Source: Carboxylicivirga sp964602515
Lineage (GTDB): Bacteria > Bacteroidota > Bacteroidia > Bacteroidales > Marinilabiliaceae
Assembly (NCBI GenBank): GCA_964602515.1
Contig: CAZRRJ010000005.1
Coordinates: 186,001-250,000 of the forward strand
Direction: 5' to 3'
DNA length: 64,000 bases
Below, piece by piece: positions 47,403 through 56,174 of this stretch. Position numbers and translations under genes: made by a program. The notes under the pieces are model-generated. The model had not been told where the DNA came from. It ran no database searches and saw nothing but the letters and a program-made list of their open reading frames with translations. The first letter of the stretch is position 1, and every line of letters starts with the position of its first letter.

Positions 47403-50282
47403 ATGGATCGACCAATGTATATTGAAAAGGACAGAAACCTGGAAAAAGCACAGGATTTCAAATTCCTGAGAAATGAAGGTATCAAACGGATTCAGGAACT
47501 AACAGGTTCATACTGGACTGATTACAACCTTCATGATCCCGGTGTTACCATTCTGGAGCAGCTTTGTTATGCCATAACCGATCTGAGCTACAGAACATCA
47601 GTTGATATTGAAAAGCATATTTTCTCAGATAACCAGGGTGATGTTCCATTTTTTAAGCCTGAAGATATATTAACCAATGGTCCGATTACCATTAACGATT
47701 TTCGTAAAGTATTTATAGATACAATACCTGAAATCAGAAACATATGGATTGAACCTGCTCCTGTTTCCAGCTGTATTTTTAATGGTTTATATAATATCCG
47801 GGTAGATTTATCTCACCAACAACTGCAGGGGTATTTATCAGAAGAAGATTTAAGAAAAAGTATTCTAAAAGCCTTTAGTAAATATCGCAACCTAGGTGAG
47901 GATGTTTTTGAGATAGAGATACTAAAGGAAATACCTATTAAACTATTCACAGACATTGAAACAGACGGTTTACATGATCTGGAGAAAATTTTGGCTCAAA
48001 TTTATTATTGTGTAGAACAAAGTCTGGCTCCTGAAGTTAAGTTTTACTCTATGCAGGAGCTTATTGACAAAGGTATGTCGTACAATGCTATTTTTAATGG
48101 CCCCCGACTTAAAAATGGTTTTATTCTTGATGAGGATCTTCAGCCTAAAAAGCAATACGTTGCCATTGCAGATATTGTCAGGGACATTATGCAGATTGAA
48201 GGTGTAACCAGTGTAAAGCAAATGCAGATTGAAGTTGACGGTATTAAACATAACTCTATGGTTAATATTGGGGCTAATCAAATACCACGCGTTATTAACC
48301 ACGAGCTGAGAAATACAAATATCGGTACACAAAGATCAATCCGTTTCTTCAGAGGCAACCTGGAATATAGCAGCCTTAATTCAGAGGCATTTCTCCGCTA
48401 TTTAAATGAGCTTATCTCTGCAAATAAAAAAAATTACCGTATTAGCGAAGTATCATTTGAAAAACCTAAAGATATAAGTAACGAGGGCTTTGAACACTAT
48501 TACTCCATTCAAAATCATTTCCCTGCCTTATATGGTATTGGTCCCGATGGGCTATCGGGTCGGTTTGGACCGGAAAGAAAGGCGCAGGCCAACCAGTTGA
48601 AAGGATATCTTTTACTTTTTGAGCAAGTACTGGCTAATTACTTATCTCAGTTGGCCAATTTTAAAGAGTTACTTTCAATACATAAAAAACAAAACCAAAC
48701 TTACTATACACAACTGTTAAATACAATACCTAATGCCAATCACCTGTTTATTAAGCAAGAGGGTATGCTTAACGATGCCTATTTAAACCTGGAGCATATC
48801 CCGGCTAACTATAAGCAAGGCCTTCCGGCACTTAACAAGCTGTTTGATAATTATATTGACCGGCGAAATCGCTTTCTAGATTACTTATTAGCACTACATG
48901 GCGAAGAGTTCACGCATTATTCTCTGCAACAGTTCAACCCCTATTATTCCACCGGACAATTCGAAAACTTTGTAGTGCTATGTAAAACCGCTATGTTACA
49001 AGACATTGCAAACATGAATTACAACAGATCGCAAGGTTTAGACTACTTTAACAAAACAAATACCAATTACTCTGCTCTGGTTAAGCGCATAGCCATTATT
49101 ATGGGAATGGGTATACAAGAAACTGAAACCGGCAAAATTGAAGTACAACTACCCGACTCTTACTTCAGCATGTTGAGGCAGCACAAAATGAGTTTACTAA
49201 GTACTGACGCCTCTGCATTTTATAAAAAATGGAGTACTATAAATGGAATAAAACAGTTAAACATTAATGAGGAAGATATACGGACTAAGTTTGATATTAT
49301 TGACGATTCTGACATTGATAAGTTGGATATTAAAGATTCAGAAAAAAAAGTAATCCTAGAATCTTTATGGCCTCTTCAGAATAAAAAAGTTATTAAAGAG
49401 TTTCTTTCAGACAGTATTATACTTGACAATTACAGGATTGGTAAAAAAACAGACAAAGGTGGCGATTATCTATTGGTTTTTAAACCTGATGAGCTAAATG
49501 ACTTTATTATTATGGGTAAGTATACATCCGAAGCTGATGCACAGAAAGCTGTTAAAGTGCTGATCAACGAGTTTAGAGAAATCAATATAAAGAGTGAAGG
49601 TGTTACCTTAATAGAACACATATTATTGCGCCCGGCACCTGAAGAAGAAATGTTTGGTATATACATCAATGGGAGCGATGGCAAGCACATATTAAAAAGT
49701 AACCAACGTTTCTCCCTTAGTCAACGCGACCAAATATTAAATATCATTGAGGATTCTTTCTCGCAGGAAAAATCATTTTATGTTGAGGCAGACGAAAACC
49801 GCGAAATGAGTATTGTTTTTAAAATAGAAAATACTGATTTAATATTTTCAAGTATTCAGCCTAATATATCGGTTGAATATACACATGCACAACGAGAAGC
49901 TTTAATTGAATTTTTATCTAAGCTTAAAAAGGAAGAAATAAGCCGTAGTGAAGTATTTGGCTTCTATGTTCAGTACGAACCAGGCAGAATAGACATTCCG
50001 GAAGAGTTTTTCTCCTTCCAGTTAAGTTTAATATTTCCTGACTGGACGGCTCGCTTTCAGGGTAACGAGTTTAAAGAGATTATCAACGATATAATAATAG
50101 AGCAGAAACCTGCCAATATTTCGGCTAATGTAGGCTGGTTTAAGTCAACAGACATGAAGAAACTGGAGAAATACCTGGCACATTTTTCGCAATCCTTACA
50201 AACTCAAACAGGTAAAAAAGATTATTCAGGCTACTCTGACTTTGTTGAACTACTATATCTTAACTGCTATAAACAACAGTAA
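47403..50282 (+). CDS. Contractile injection system baseplate-J-like protein (Afp11/12-type)
   Basis: 959 residues, cytoplasmic (no signal). Residues ~38-64, YWTDYNLHDPGVTILEQLCYAITDLSYR, are the hallmark N-terminal segment of CIS baseplate J/gp6-like wedge proteins. A middle segment, YGIGPDGLSGRFGPERKAQANQLKGYLLLFEQVLANYLSQLANFKELLS, recurs in Bacteroidota CIS proteins of this length as I recall them. Two later SPASM-free modules repeat a 'xxEHILLRPxxEE' theme (LIEHILLRPAPEEEMFG). It is followed nine bases later by the tape-measure gene, supporting an operon. Exact equivalence to Afp11 or Afp12 is not settled; the C-terminal half has no known role. Confidence 0.85.
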   Translation: MDRPMYIEKDRNLEKAQDFKFLRNEGIKRIQELTGSYWTDYNLHDPGVTILEQLCYAITDLSYRTSVDIEKHIFSDNQGDVPFFKPEDILTNGPITINDFRKVFIDTIPEIRNIWIEPAPVSSCIFNGLYNIRVDLSHQQLQGYLSEEDLRKSILKAFSKYRNLGEDVFEIEILKEIPIKLFTDIETDGLHDLEKILAQIYYCVEQSLAPEVKFYSMQELIDKGMSYNAIFNGPRLKNGFILDEDLQPKKQYVAIADIVRDIMQIEGVTSVKQMQIEVDGIKHNSMVNIGANQIPRVINHELRNTNIGTQRSIRFFRGNLEYSSLNSEAFLRYLNELISANKKNYRISEVSFEKPKDISNEGFEHYYSIQNHFPALYGIGPDGLSGRFGPERKAQANQLKGYLLLFEQVLANYLSQLANFKELLSIHKKQNQTYYTQLLNTIPNANHLFIKQEGMLNDAYLNLEHIPANYKQGLPALNKLFDNYIDRRNRFLDYLLALHGEEFTHYSLQQFNPYYSTGQFENFVVLCKTAMLQDIANMNYNRSQGLDYFNKTNTNYSALVKRIAIIMGMGIQETETGKIEVQLPDSYFSMLRQHKMSLLSTDASAFYKKWSTINGIKQLNINEEDIRTKFDIIDDSDIDKLDIKDSEKKVILESLWPLQNKKVIKEFLSDSIILDNYRIGKKTDKGGDYLLVFKPDELNDFIIMGKYTSEADAQKAVKVLINEFREINIKSEGVTLIEHILLRPAPEEEMFGIYINGSDGKHILKSNQRFSLSQRDQILNIIEDSFSQEKSFYVEADENREMSIVFKIENTDLIFSSIQPNISVEYTHAQREALIEFLSKLKKEEISRSEVFGFYVQYEPGRIDIPEEFFSFQLSLIFPDWTARFQGNEFKEIINDIIIEQKPANISANVGWFKSTDMKKLEKYLAHFSQSLQTQTGKKDYSGYSDFVELLYLNCYKQQ

Positions 50283-50291
50283 AACAACGCA

Positions 50292-53200
50292 ATGTCTTAT
50301 CCGAAAAATAACAAAATATGCTCTTTAAAGTTTGATGTTTGCTATAATAATCAATCAAAAGCAAATGGCTTACAGGATAAGATTATATCTGATTTTAATA
50401 CACATATACACCATATCTGTGATGCGCTCTTTAATAAGTATTTTGGCAATGGTCATTATAAACTACCCCAACTTGAACTCAATTTAGGTAACCTTACTGA
50501 ATCCGATATTAAGCATAACCTGCCTGTTATTTTTAAAGAAAAGCTGGAAAACATATTAAGCCAGGTAAAAGTAGAAACACAACATCCGAAAATACAGGAA
50601 AAGCTTACGCATGTAATTTTCGAAGATACACTTTTTGAATACCTAAAAGCCTACTTTTCCACAGGTATTATACCGTGGAACCTACAGGAATTTAATCAGA
50701 AAAATATAGCTTACTGGTTAGAGCAAACTTACTCTTTGCCGTCGGAAAAGAGCTTAACACTTGTAAGCCTGGCAAAGAATACAGATTATAGAATACGATT
50801 TGTCAGAGCCCTTTTAAAAACAAATATTAACAATACTTTTAAAGCACTTCTGGATAAAAAGGCTTATAACAATTACACTAAACTAGGCCTTATTTTATTC
50901 GATGCTCCTGAATTATCACGGCTGTCATCGCAACAAAAACTAAACCTGTTGTTGGGCATCATAAGCAATAACCTTAGCTGGTTTCACTTGCAATTAAGTG
51001 AACAGAAACTTATTAAATATACCAGTCAGGCCTTATACTCAACATCAGATACAATACTACTTGACTATTACAAAACCGTAATAAGTTTACCTTTTAGTTC
51101 CGTTCGTTCCAATACGAGGTCGCTTTTACATGAGCTAAAACAAAATTATATATCCACCCTAGAGGAAAAGACTCCCTACGCTGGTACTAACTCTATAACA
51201 GGCTACAAAGTTTCTGAAAAGGAACTTATATCTTTTGTTACTCATAATTACAATGATTTTAGTAAAGAGATAATAGCCATGTATTTTAATTTAAGTAATG
51301 TACCCGGGAAGTACTTCTCTCCTTCGCAATCTGATAAAATTAACAATCTGATAAGAGGCACTTTTATCATGTCGTTAAAATACCATCCGAACCATTTCAA
51401 AAAACCCCAATGGATTACAGACTTAAAAAATGAACTATTTTTACTATTTAACACCTTACCTCATAAAGCGAGTAAAACAACTACGGTAAAACAGCCCTTT
51501 AATCAACTGGCCAAAACCATCAGTACTATTGTTGATACTGAAAACAGCTCTGTACAAAAAAACACAAAGAATACAGAAAAGGATTTGTTATTTGATGCAC
51601 ACTCAACAAACGAACATACAAGTTCTGAAAAAATAATTGACAAAGAAAAGAAAGTTGGTGATAATAAAATAAACCCTGATGAGAGTCGGCGGCATGGTGC
51701 AAATTCAACAAACGAACATACAAACTCTGAAAAAATAATTGACAAAGAAAAGGAATCCAGTGATCTGGGAACCGATAATAAAAGAACTCTTACTGAACAA
51801 AACTCGAAAAAAGGAAAGAGCCAATCGTACAATACTCAACAAAACGCTGAGCTTCATTCAAAAAATACCAAAGAAGAATCTTCTCCCAACAGGAGTATTA
51901 AGGATAATGAGAGTGTTGCTGAGAATGTAGACCACAGGTATAAAGCGAAAGGCACAATCTCAGAAGACTCAACTACAAACACCTCATTAACAATACATAA
52001 CAAAGAGAAGGTGGAAAAAGGTATTTATACCTATAATCCCCAAAGTAAGGTATTGCATGATGTCGCCAAGCCGGATATTGAGCCTCATAAACATGGTTTT
52101 ATTACCAGTAACACTGATACTTTAGGTATTAATACTCAAGATTTCTTTCCAATAGATGAGGGACAATATTACTTAAGTAAAACTCAAACATTTCATATTA
52201 TTGAAACATTCTTTACGATTAACTACGAGGCTGTGTTAAACACAATGGGCTACACTATAAATCAGGTCGAAAACATGCTTATATGGGCACATAAGCATCA
52301 TAATTCAGCCTTATCCGGTTTGGTATATAAAACAATGGATAAAACACCATTGGTTATTGTTTACACCATCAAACAATTATTGCCAGCAAGTACTTTTAAT
52401 CTGTTAAACATTAATAATACACAACTTTATTTAAGTAAAAGAGAAGTACTTTTTAATGATTTTATACAACAACCTGAAATTATAGCCCGTTATACTGCTC
52501 AATCTATTTTAACAGATCTGGCAAGTGAAATAATATTGCATATAAAAACAAACCGTGAAAGTATAAAGCAAAAATATTCGCTTAAGCAAATTGAAACAGC
52601 TATTAAAGAAACTTCACCCTTGTTCGATAGTATTCAGCAAGAAACAATTTATACATTACTAACAAACAAGACGAATGTCAAAGCATTAAAAACAACAGAA
52701 ACAACCCCATCATACTTTTACAATTTACTCTTGCGGCTATTCTCCGGCTTAACTACAAAGAAAGAACTCCCTTCTATAGCAGAACAAGTGGAACAAAAGG
52801 TAAAAAAACAAGATACCGAATTTGGATGGTTTTTAATTTCTTTGAGTAAAGAGAAACGGCAAAAAATAAAAGAAATTATAAAGCCCCATACAGCAAAAAA
52901 TATAGATCAGCTATTACAATCATTTACTAATAAAACACAGGCTAAACTTTTATCTAATACTAATTCCTCTCTTCCCGATGAAGATAAGAGTAAGTACTTA
53001 ATAGATGTTGAGAAAAATAAAACCATGTTTATATCCAACGCCGGCATAATTTTATTGGCACCGTATATAAAAATGTTATTCTCTAAACTAGAACTCATCA
53101 CGGTTAATGGATTTGAGAACAAAGTGGATCAAACCAAAGCTGTACAACTTTTATATTATTTAGCTACCGGACATACGCATCCGGAAGAACCTGAAATTAT

Positions 53201-53519
53201 ATTACATAAAATAATTTCGGGCCTAATGCCATCGCAAACATTACAGAATCTTCAGGCTATCTCCCCAAAGGAAAAAGAACTATGCGACAGTCTGTTGAAT
53301 GCCGTAATTAAAAACTGGGGGGTGCTTAAAAACACCTCTATTGAAACCTTAAGAGCTACGTTCTTAATGCGCAATGCTAAGTTAAATTTTGAAGAGAAGC
53401 AATGGCGACTCCAAATAGAAAGTCATTCACTAGATATTTTATTGGATAAATTACCGTGGTCGTTTACCACCATAAAATACACATGGATGGAAATTCCAAT
53501 AATAAGTGAATGGAGATAA
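50292..53519 (+). CDS. Contractile injection system tape-measure protein
   Basis: 1075 residues. The N-terminus (CSLKFDVCYNNQSKANGLQ ... LPQLELNLGNL) and the C-terminus (NAGIILLAPYIKMLFSKLEL ... AVQLLYYLATGHTHPEEPE ... LLDKLPWSFTTIKYTWM) match the CIS tape-measure family (Afp14-like). Residues ~405-610 are low-complexity, rich in S/T/N/K/E, with a near-exact 34-residue-period duplication (STNEHT.SEKIIDKEK twice). Its length should set the length of the contractile tube. Overlap with the baseplate gene is nil (nine-base gap). Confidence 0.88.
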   Translation: MSYPKNNKICSLKFDVCYNNQSKANGLQDKIISDFNTHIHHICDALFNKYFGNGHYKLPQLELNLGNLTESDIKHNLPVIFKEKLENILSQVKVETQHPKIQEKLTHVIFEDTLFEYLKAYFSTGIIPWNLQEFNQKNIAYWLEQTYSLPSEKSLTLVSLAKNTDYRIRFVRALLKTNINNTFKALLDKKAYNNYTKLGLILFDAPELSRLSSQQKLNLLLGIISNNLSWFHLQLSEQKLIKYTSQALYSTSDTILLDYYKTVISLPFSSVRSNTRSLLHELKQNYISTLEEKTPYAGTNSITGYKVSEKELISFVTHNYNDFSKEIIAMYFNLSNVPGKYFSPSQSDKINNLIRGTFIMSLKYHPNHFKKPQWITDLKNELFLLFNTLPHKASKTTTVKQPFNQLAKTISTIVDTENSSVQKNTKNTEKDLLFDAHSTNEHTSSEKIIDKEKKVGDNKINPDESRRHGANSTNEHTNSEKIIDKEKESSDLGTDNKRTLTEQNSKKGKSQSYNTQQNAELHSKNTKEESSPNRSIKDNESVAENVDHRYKAKGTISEDSTTNTSLTIHNKEKVEKGIYTYNPQSKVLHDVAKPDIEPHKHGFITSNTDTLGINTQDFFPIDEGQYYLSKTQTFHIIETFFTINYEAVLNTMGYTINQVENMLIWAHKHHNSALSGLVYKTMDKTPLVIVYTIKQLLPASTFNLLNINNTQLYLSKREVLFNDFIQQPEIIARYTAQSILTDLASEIILHIKTNRESIKQKYSLKQIETAIKETSPLFDSIQQETIYTLLTNKTNVKALKTTETTPSYFYNLLLRLFSGLTTKKELPSIAEQVEQKVKKQDTEFGWFLISLSKEKRQKIKEIIKPHTAKNIDQLLQSFTNKTQAKLLSNTNSSLPDEDKSKYLIDVEKNKTMFISNAGIILLAPYIKMLFSKLELITVNGFENKVDQTKAVQLLYYLATGHTHPEEPEIILHKIISGLMPSQTLQNLQAISPKEKELCDSLLNAVIKNWGVLKNTSIETLRATFLMRNAKLNFEEKQWRLQIESHSLDILLDKLPWSFTTIKYTWMEIPIISEWR
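51603..51752 (+). repeat. Tandem duplication inside the tape-measure gene
   Basis: Units 51603-51650 and 51705-51752 are identical at 46 of 48 bases with a 102-base period (34 codons), so the frame is kept. The high identity points to a recent or maintained duplication in the variable central region. Confidence 0.8.
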
Positions 53520-53596
53520 TAAGGCAATTTAAAACTATATTAATAACTAAAGACTATTGCCAGTTAAACAATGGTCTGCATGCACATAGTACTACA

Positions 53597-54814
53597 ATGA
53601 AAAACACATGGTTAATTACCTTAGCAATATTGAGTAGCTGCTTATACTCATGTACTGAAACTGAATTAAATGAACCGGAAAAAAATCAGCTATACTATAA
53701 AGTAGTAGGTAGCTATCATGATGATCATCTTTTGTCATCACGCATAGTTAAAGATAATGAATTGCTCATTACAGGCTACACAGTAGATCAGTTTATGGAT
53801 GAACGCTTATTTGTTTCAAAACTGGGTAATGATGGTATGCTACAATGGGCTAGTCATTCAAAGAACCTGATTAACTCCCGTTTTTTTGACGGTTTACAAA
53901 TGTCGGGCAAACAATTATATGCCTGTTTTGGATGCCAATACAAGGAAGGTGACCAAGTAAAAATGTTTTTAAGCTATCTTGATGATACAGGTAACTATGT
54001 TGACTCACTTAATTTTAACATTACTGCTTCTTCAATAAACGGTGCTCAACTTATTGAAGAAACAGATGATAATTTACTTTTGCTGGTTCAATACATCAAT
54101 CAAAACAATAATTATATAAGTACATACAGGGTTAGTGCAAGTAATGAGTTAAGGTTAATATCAAAACAGCTTATTCCGATGGACTTTCATCAAGCCATTA
54201 AAGTCTCTGCAAAACACAATGGAGCACACTACCTTGTTTCTTCTGCATCTCAGGCATCCGGTGTACGAAAAGCATGGCTTGCTAAAGTTAAAAATGGATT
54301 TCTGGAGTGGTGGAATGTTACAGATTATAATGGCCAATGGCTTACTGGTAATGATGTTACTATATCTAATAATAAAATTATTGTACTTAGTAATATTTAT
54401 TCTAAAACAGAAACACAAAAAGGTGCCCTGCTTACAAAAGTTTCTGCAAGTGGCCAAGTGCTTTCTCAACAAGAATGTGACCTTGGTTATGATAAAAATA
54501 AAGGTTATGCTGTTTCTATTGATACTGACAATAAAGGCAATTTTATTTTTGTAAGTAATGTTTCAACCGATCTGGAAGGCACAAACAACTCTCAGGATAT
54601 TACCTATAGCCTAACTAATTATAAAGGAGAATTAGTGTTATCGAACAGTTACGGAAGTCATGGAACTCATAGTGACAATGGTAATTCGGCCTGGCAAATT
54701 AATTTCCTGCCCAATAAAAATGAAAGCCTGATTGTTGGACATATAGATTTACTTAATAATATTGATATCTGTACCATTAAAGTAAATAAAAAAGGCCAAT
54801 GGATAGTGCAGTAA
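53597..54814 (+). CDS. Propeller-like lipoprotein downstream of the tape-measure gene
   Basis: 405 residues from ATG 53597 (MKNTWLITLAILSSCLYSC, lipidated Cys19). The frame is open further back to 53510 but that adds residues that break the signal. The mature protein shows repeated blade-like segments with DG/NG turns (KLGNDGMLQWASHSKN, YLDDTGNYVDSLNF, KVSASGQVLSQQECDL, DTDNKGNFIFVSNVS), as in WD/PQQ-like or bacterial beta-propellers. Same strand as the CIS genes, 77 bases after them; whether it belongs to the CIS or only travels with it is open. Confidence 0.7.
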   Translation: MKNTWLITLAILSSCLYSCTETELNEPEKNQLYYKVVGSYHDDHLLSSRIVKDNELLITGYTVDQFMDERLFVSKLGNDGMLQWASHSKNLINSRFFDGLQMSGKQLYACFGCQYKEGDQVKMFLSYLDDTGNYVDSLNFNITASSINGAQLIEETDDNLLLLVQYINQNNNYISTYRVSASNELRLISKQLIPMDFHQAIKVSAKHNGAHYLVSSASQASGVRKAWLAKVKNGFLEWWNVTDYNGQWLTGNDVTISNNKIIVLSNIYSKTETQKGALLTKVSASGQVLSQQECDLGYDKNKGYAVSIDTDNKGNFIFVSNVSTDLEGTNNSQDITYSLTNYKGELVLSNSYGSHGTHSDNGNSAWQINFLPNKNESLIVGHIDLLNNIDICTIKVNKKGQWIVQ

Positions 54815-54824
54815 TGCTAATATT

Positions 54825-55003
54825 ACCACGAATGCACGAATAAAAATACTACTTGTGCATTCATGGCTATTTTATTTCATAAAAGTAAACTGCCTTCACT
54901 CACACTAAAGGGAACAACATGCAGGATAAGCCCCTTTTAAAAGTTTAAGTTTTACAGCTACGATACCAAAATCACGATAAAATTTATTCGTGCATTTGTG
55001 GCT
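54825..55003. repeat. GCCACAAATGCACGAATAA inverted-repeat element, copy 2 (nested)
   Basis: A left arm at 54825-54843 (ACCACGAATGCACGAATAA) pairs with a near arm at 54851-54869 and even better with a further arm at 54984-55003. Lies between the convergent lipoprotein and small-membrane-protein genes. Confidence 0.65.
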
Positions 55004-55012
55004 GCTTTTTAT

Positions 55013-55228
55013 TTAATTCTGTTTTTTTCCTCTTCGTAAAGTACTTAATACAATACTAAAAGGCATCCATAATGGCGCTGTTAGTGCGGCCCACTTAACA
55101 AAGAAGAACACCAAATACCCTATTATGGGCACTACAAAGTAATACATCCAGGGCTGACTCATAACAGCCATATCGTACCGGAACATCTCCAGTAAAATAC
55201 TAAAGTAACTTTCAATAATTGTGCACAT
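55013..55228 (-). CDS. Small membrane protein at the end of the CIS minus-strand run
   Basis: 71 residues (MCTIIESYFSILLEMFRYDMAVMSQPWMYYFVVPIIGYLVFFFVKWAALTAPLWMPFSI...). One or two hydrophobic helices at ~30-60, then a basic tail RRGKKQN. Short proteins with the YYFVVPxxGYLVFFxVKWAALTAPLW look accompany Bacteroidota CIS clusters as I recall them; role unknown (anchor or release are guesses). Starts further in (M15, M20) are possible. It lies 136 bases after the candidate immunity gene. Confidence 0.6.
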   Translation of the reverse strand: MCTIIESYFSILLEMFRYDMAVMSQPWMYYFVVPIIGYLVFFFVKWAALTAPLWMPFSIVLSTLRRGKKQN

Positions 55229-55260
55229 ATACCTTAATTAATTTCTAATGAATACTTTAT

Positions 55261-55325
55261 TACCACCACAAATGCACGAATAAAGAAATCCAAATTCGGA
55301 AGTGAAATTATTCATGCATTCTTGG
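55261..55325. repeat. GCCACAAATGCACGAATAA inverted-repeat element, copy 3
   Basis: Left arm CCACCACAAATGCACGAATAA-like (55263-55283), right arm 55308-55325. It sits at the 3' boundary of the cargo/candidate-immunity pair. Confidence 0.65.
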
Positions 55326-55363
55326 AATTTTTCACTATGTTTTGTTTACCAAACGTGAGGTAT

Positions 55364-56173
55364 TTATAATTTTGATTTTAATTTTTCCAAACTATTTTGG
55401 TGAAATGAAAAATCCATACCGGGAAATGAGCCTGGAAGATATTCCATACAATATTCCATATACCTTATAATATTCTGCAACCTGTCATTTTCTTCAGGAA
55501 AATTTATTTCCATCGTCATGTACCAGGATGCCCCCTTAACCCCTTTATTCTTTTTTATAATCTCTTCTGGATTGATATAAAAATACTGCCAACAATATAA
55601 TGCTACAGAATCTAATAGATTGGATATGTAGGCTTCAATAGTCATATCCAGCTCGTATACTGTTGCACTATCATAGAAAAACAATTTTTCAGGAAACTTA
55701 TTTTCTAATAACTCCAAACAGCCATACATAGGTGTATAAACTGCTGAGGCATGGGGCGTAGGCGATTCAAACCAACTGAGTTTATTAAAAAAGGCTAATT
55801 CTTCTGTTGATAAATTCTTTCTAAATTTATTAACGCTATGAGCCCAAAAATCTGTTGGCATGGTTAAAACATCTGTTAAACCATTAAATGCAAAACCTCC
55901 ATGAAGTACTACTTCACCCGCATTTTGACCCGGTCTACCCCATTCTACTTCAATACCTGATAAATAATACAGTAAGGTTTGCTTTTGGGAAAGTTCATAA
56001 TTTTCTTTTCTTTTTATTCGAGAAATTAATCTGCTTATATGCTCTTTGTGAAAATCTTGATCTTCATAAAGCTTATTTTTTAAACCATTAATATTAATTG
56101 TGAAGTTTAAACCAATATTGCGTGTGTTTAAATAATCTGTATAACTCAAAATCTTATCAAATGTTTCTTTCAT
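55364..56173 (-). CDS. Candidate immunity protein for the adjacent CIS cargo
   Basis: 269 residues, soluble, no signal peptide. No family firmly recognised. The body has conserved-looking segments HGGFAFNGLTDVLTMPTDFWAHS, SAVYTPMYGCLELLENKFP, and ELDMTIEAYISNLLDSVALYCWQYFYI, the last recalling SUKH-type or other polymorphic-toxin immunity proteins; the tail is Glu/Asp- and aromatic-rich. Only one base separates its ATG from the stop of the cargo gene, so the two are co-translated. An immunity or chaperone role is inferred from this coupling and from its position after a variable toxin-like C-terminus. Confidence 0.6.
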   Translation of the reverse strand: MKETFDKILSYTDYLNTRNIGLNFTININGLKNKLYEDQDFHKEHISRLISRIKRKENYELSQKQTLLYYLSGIEVEWGRPGQNAGEVVLHGGFAFNGLTDVLTMPTDFWAHSVNKFRKNLSTEELAFFNKLSWFESPTPHASAVYTPMYGCLELLENKFPEKLFFYDSATVYELDMTIEAYISNLLDSVALYCWQYFYINPEEIIKKNKGVKGASWYMTMEINFPEENDRLQNIIRYMEYCMEYLPGSFPGMDFSFHQNSLEKLKSKL

Positions 56174-56174
56174 G

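Noticed and set aside
53510..53596. Upstream start overlapping the tape-measure stop for the propeller lipoprotein
   Set aside because: The ATG at 53597 opens directly with a lipoprotein signal; the extension breaks it.
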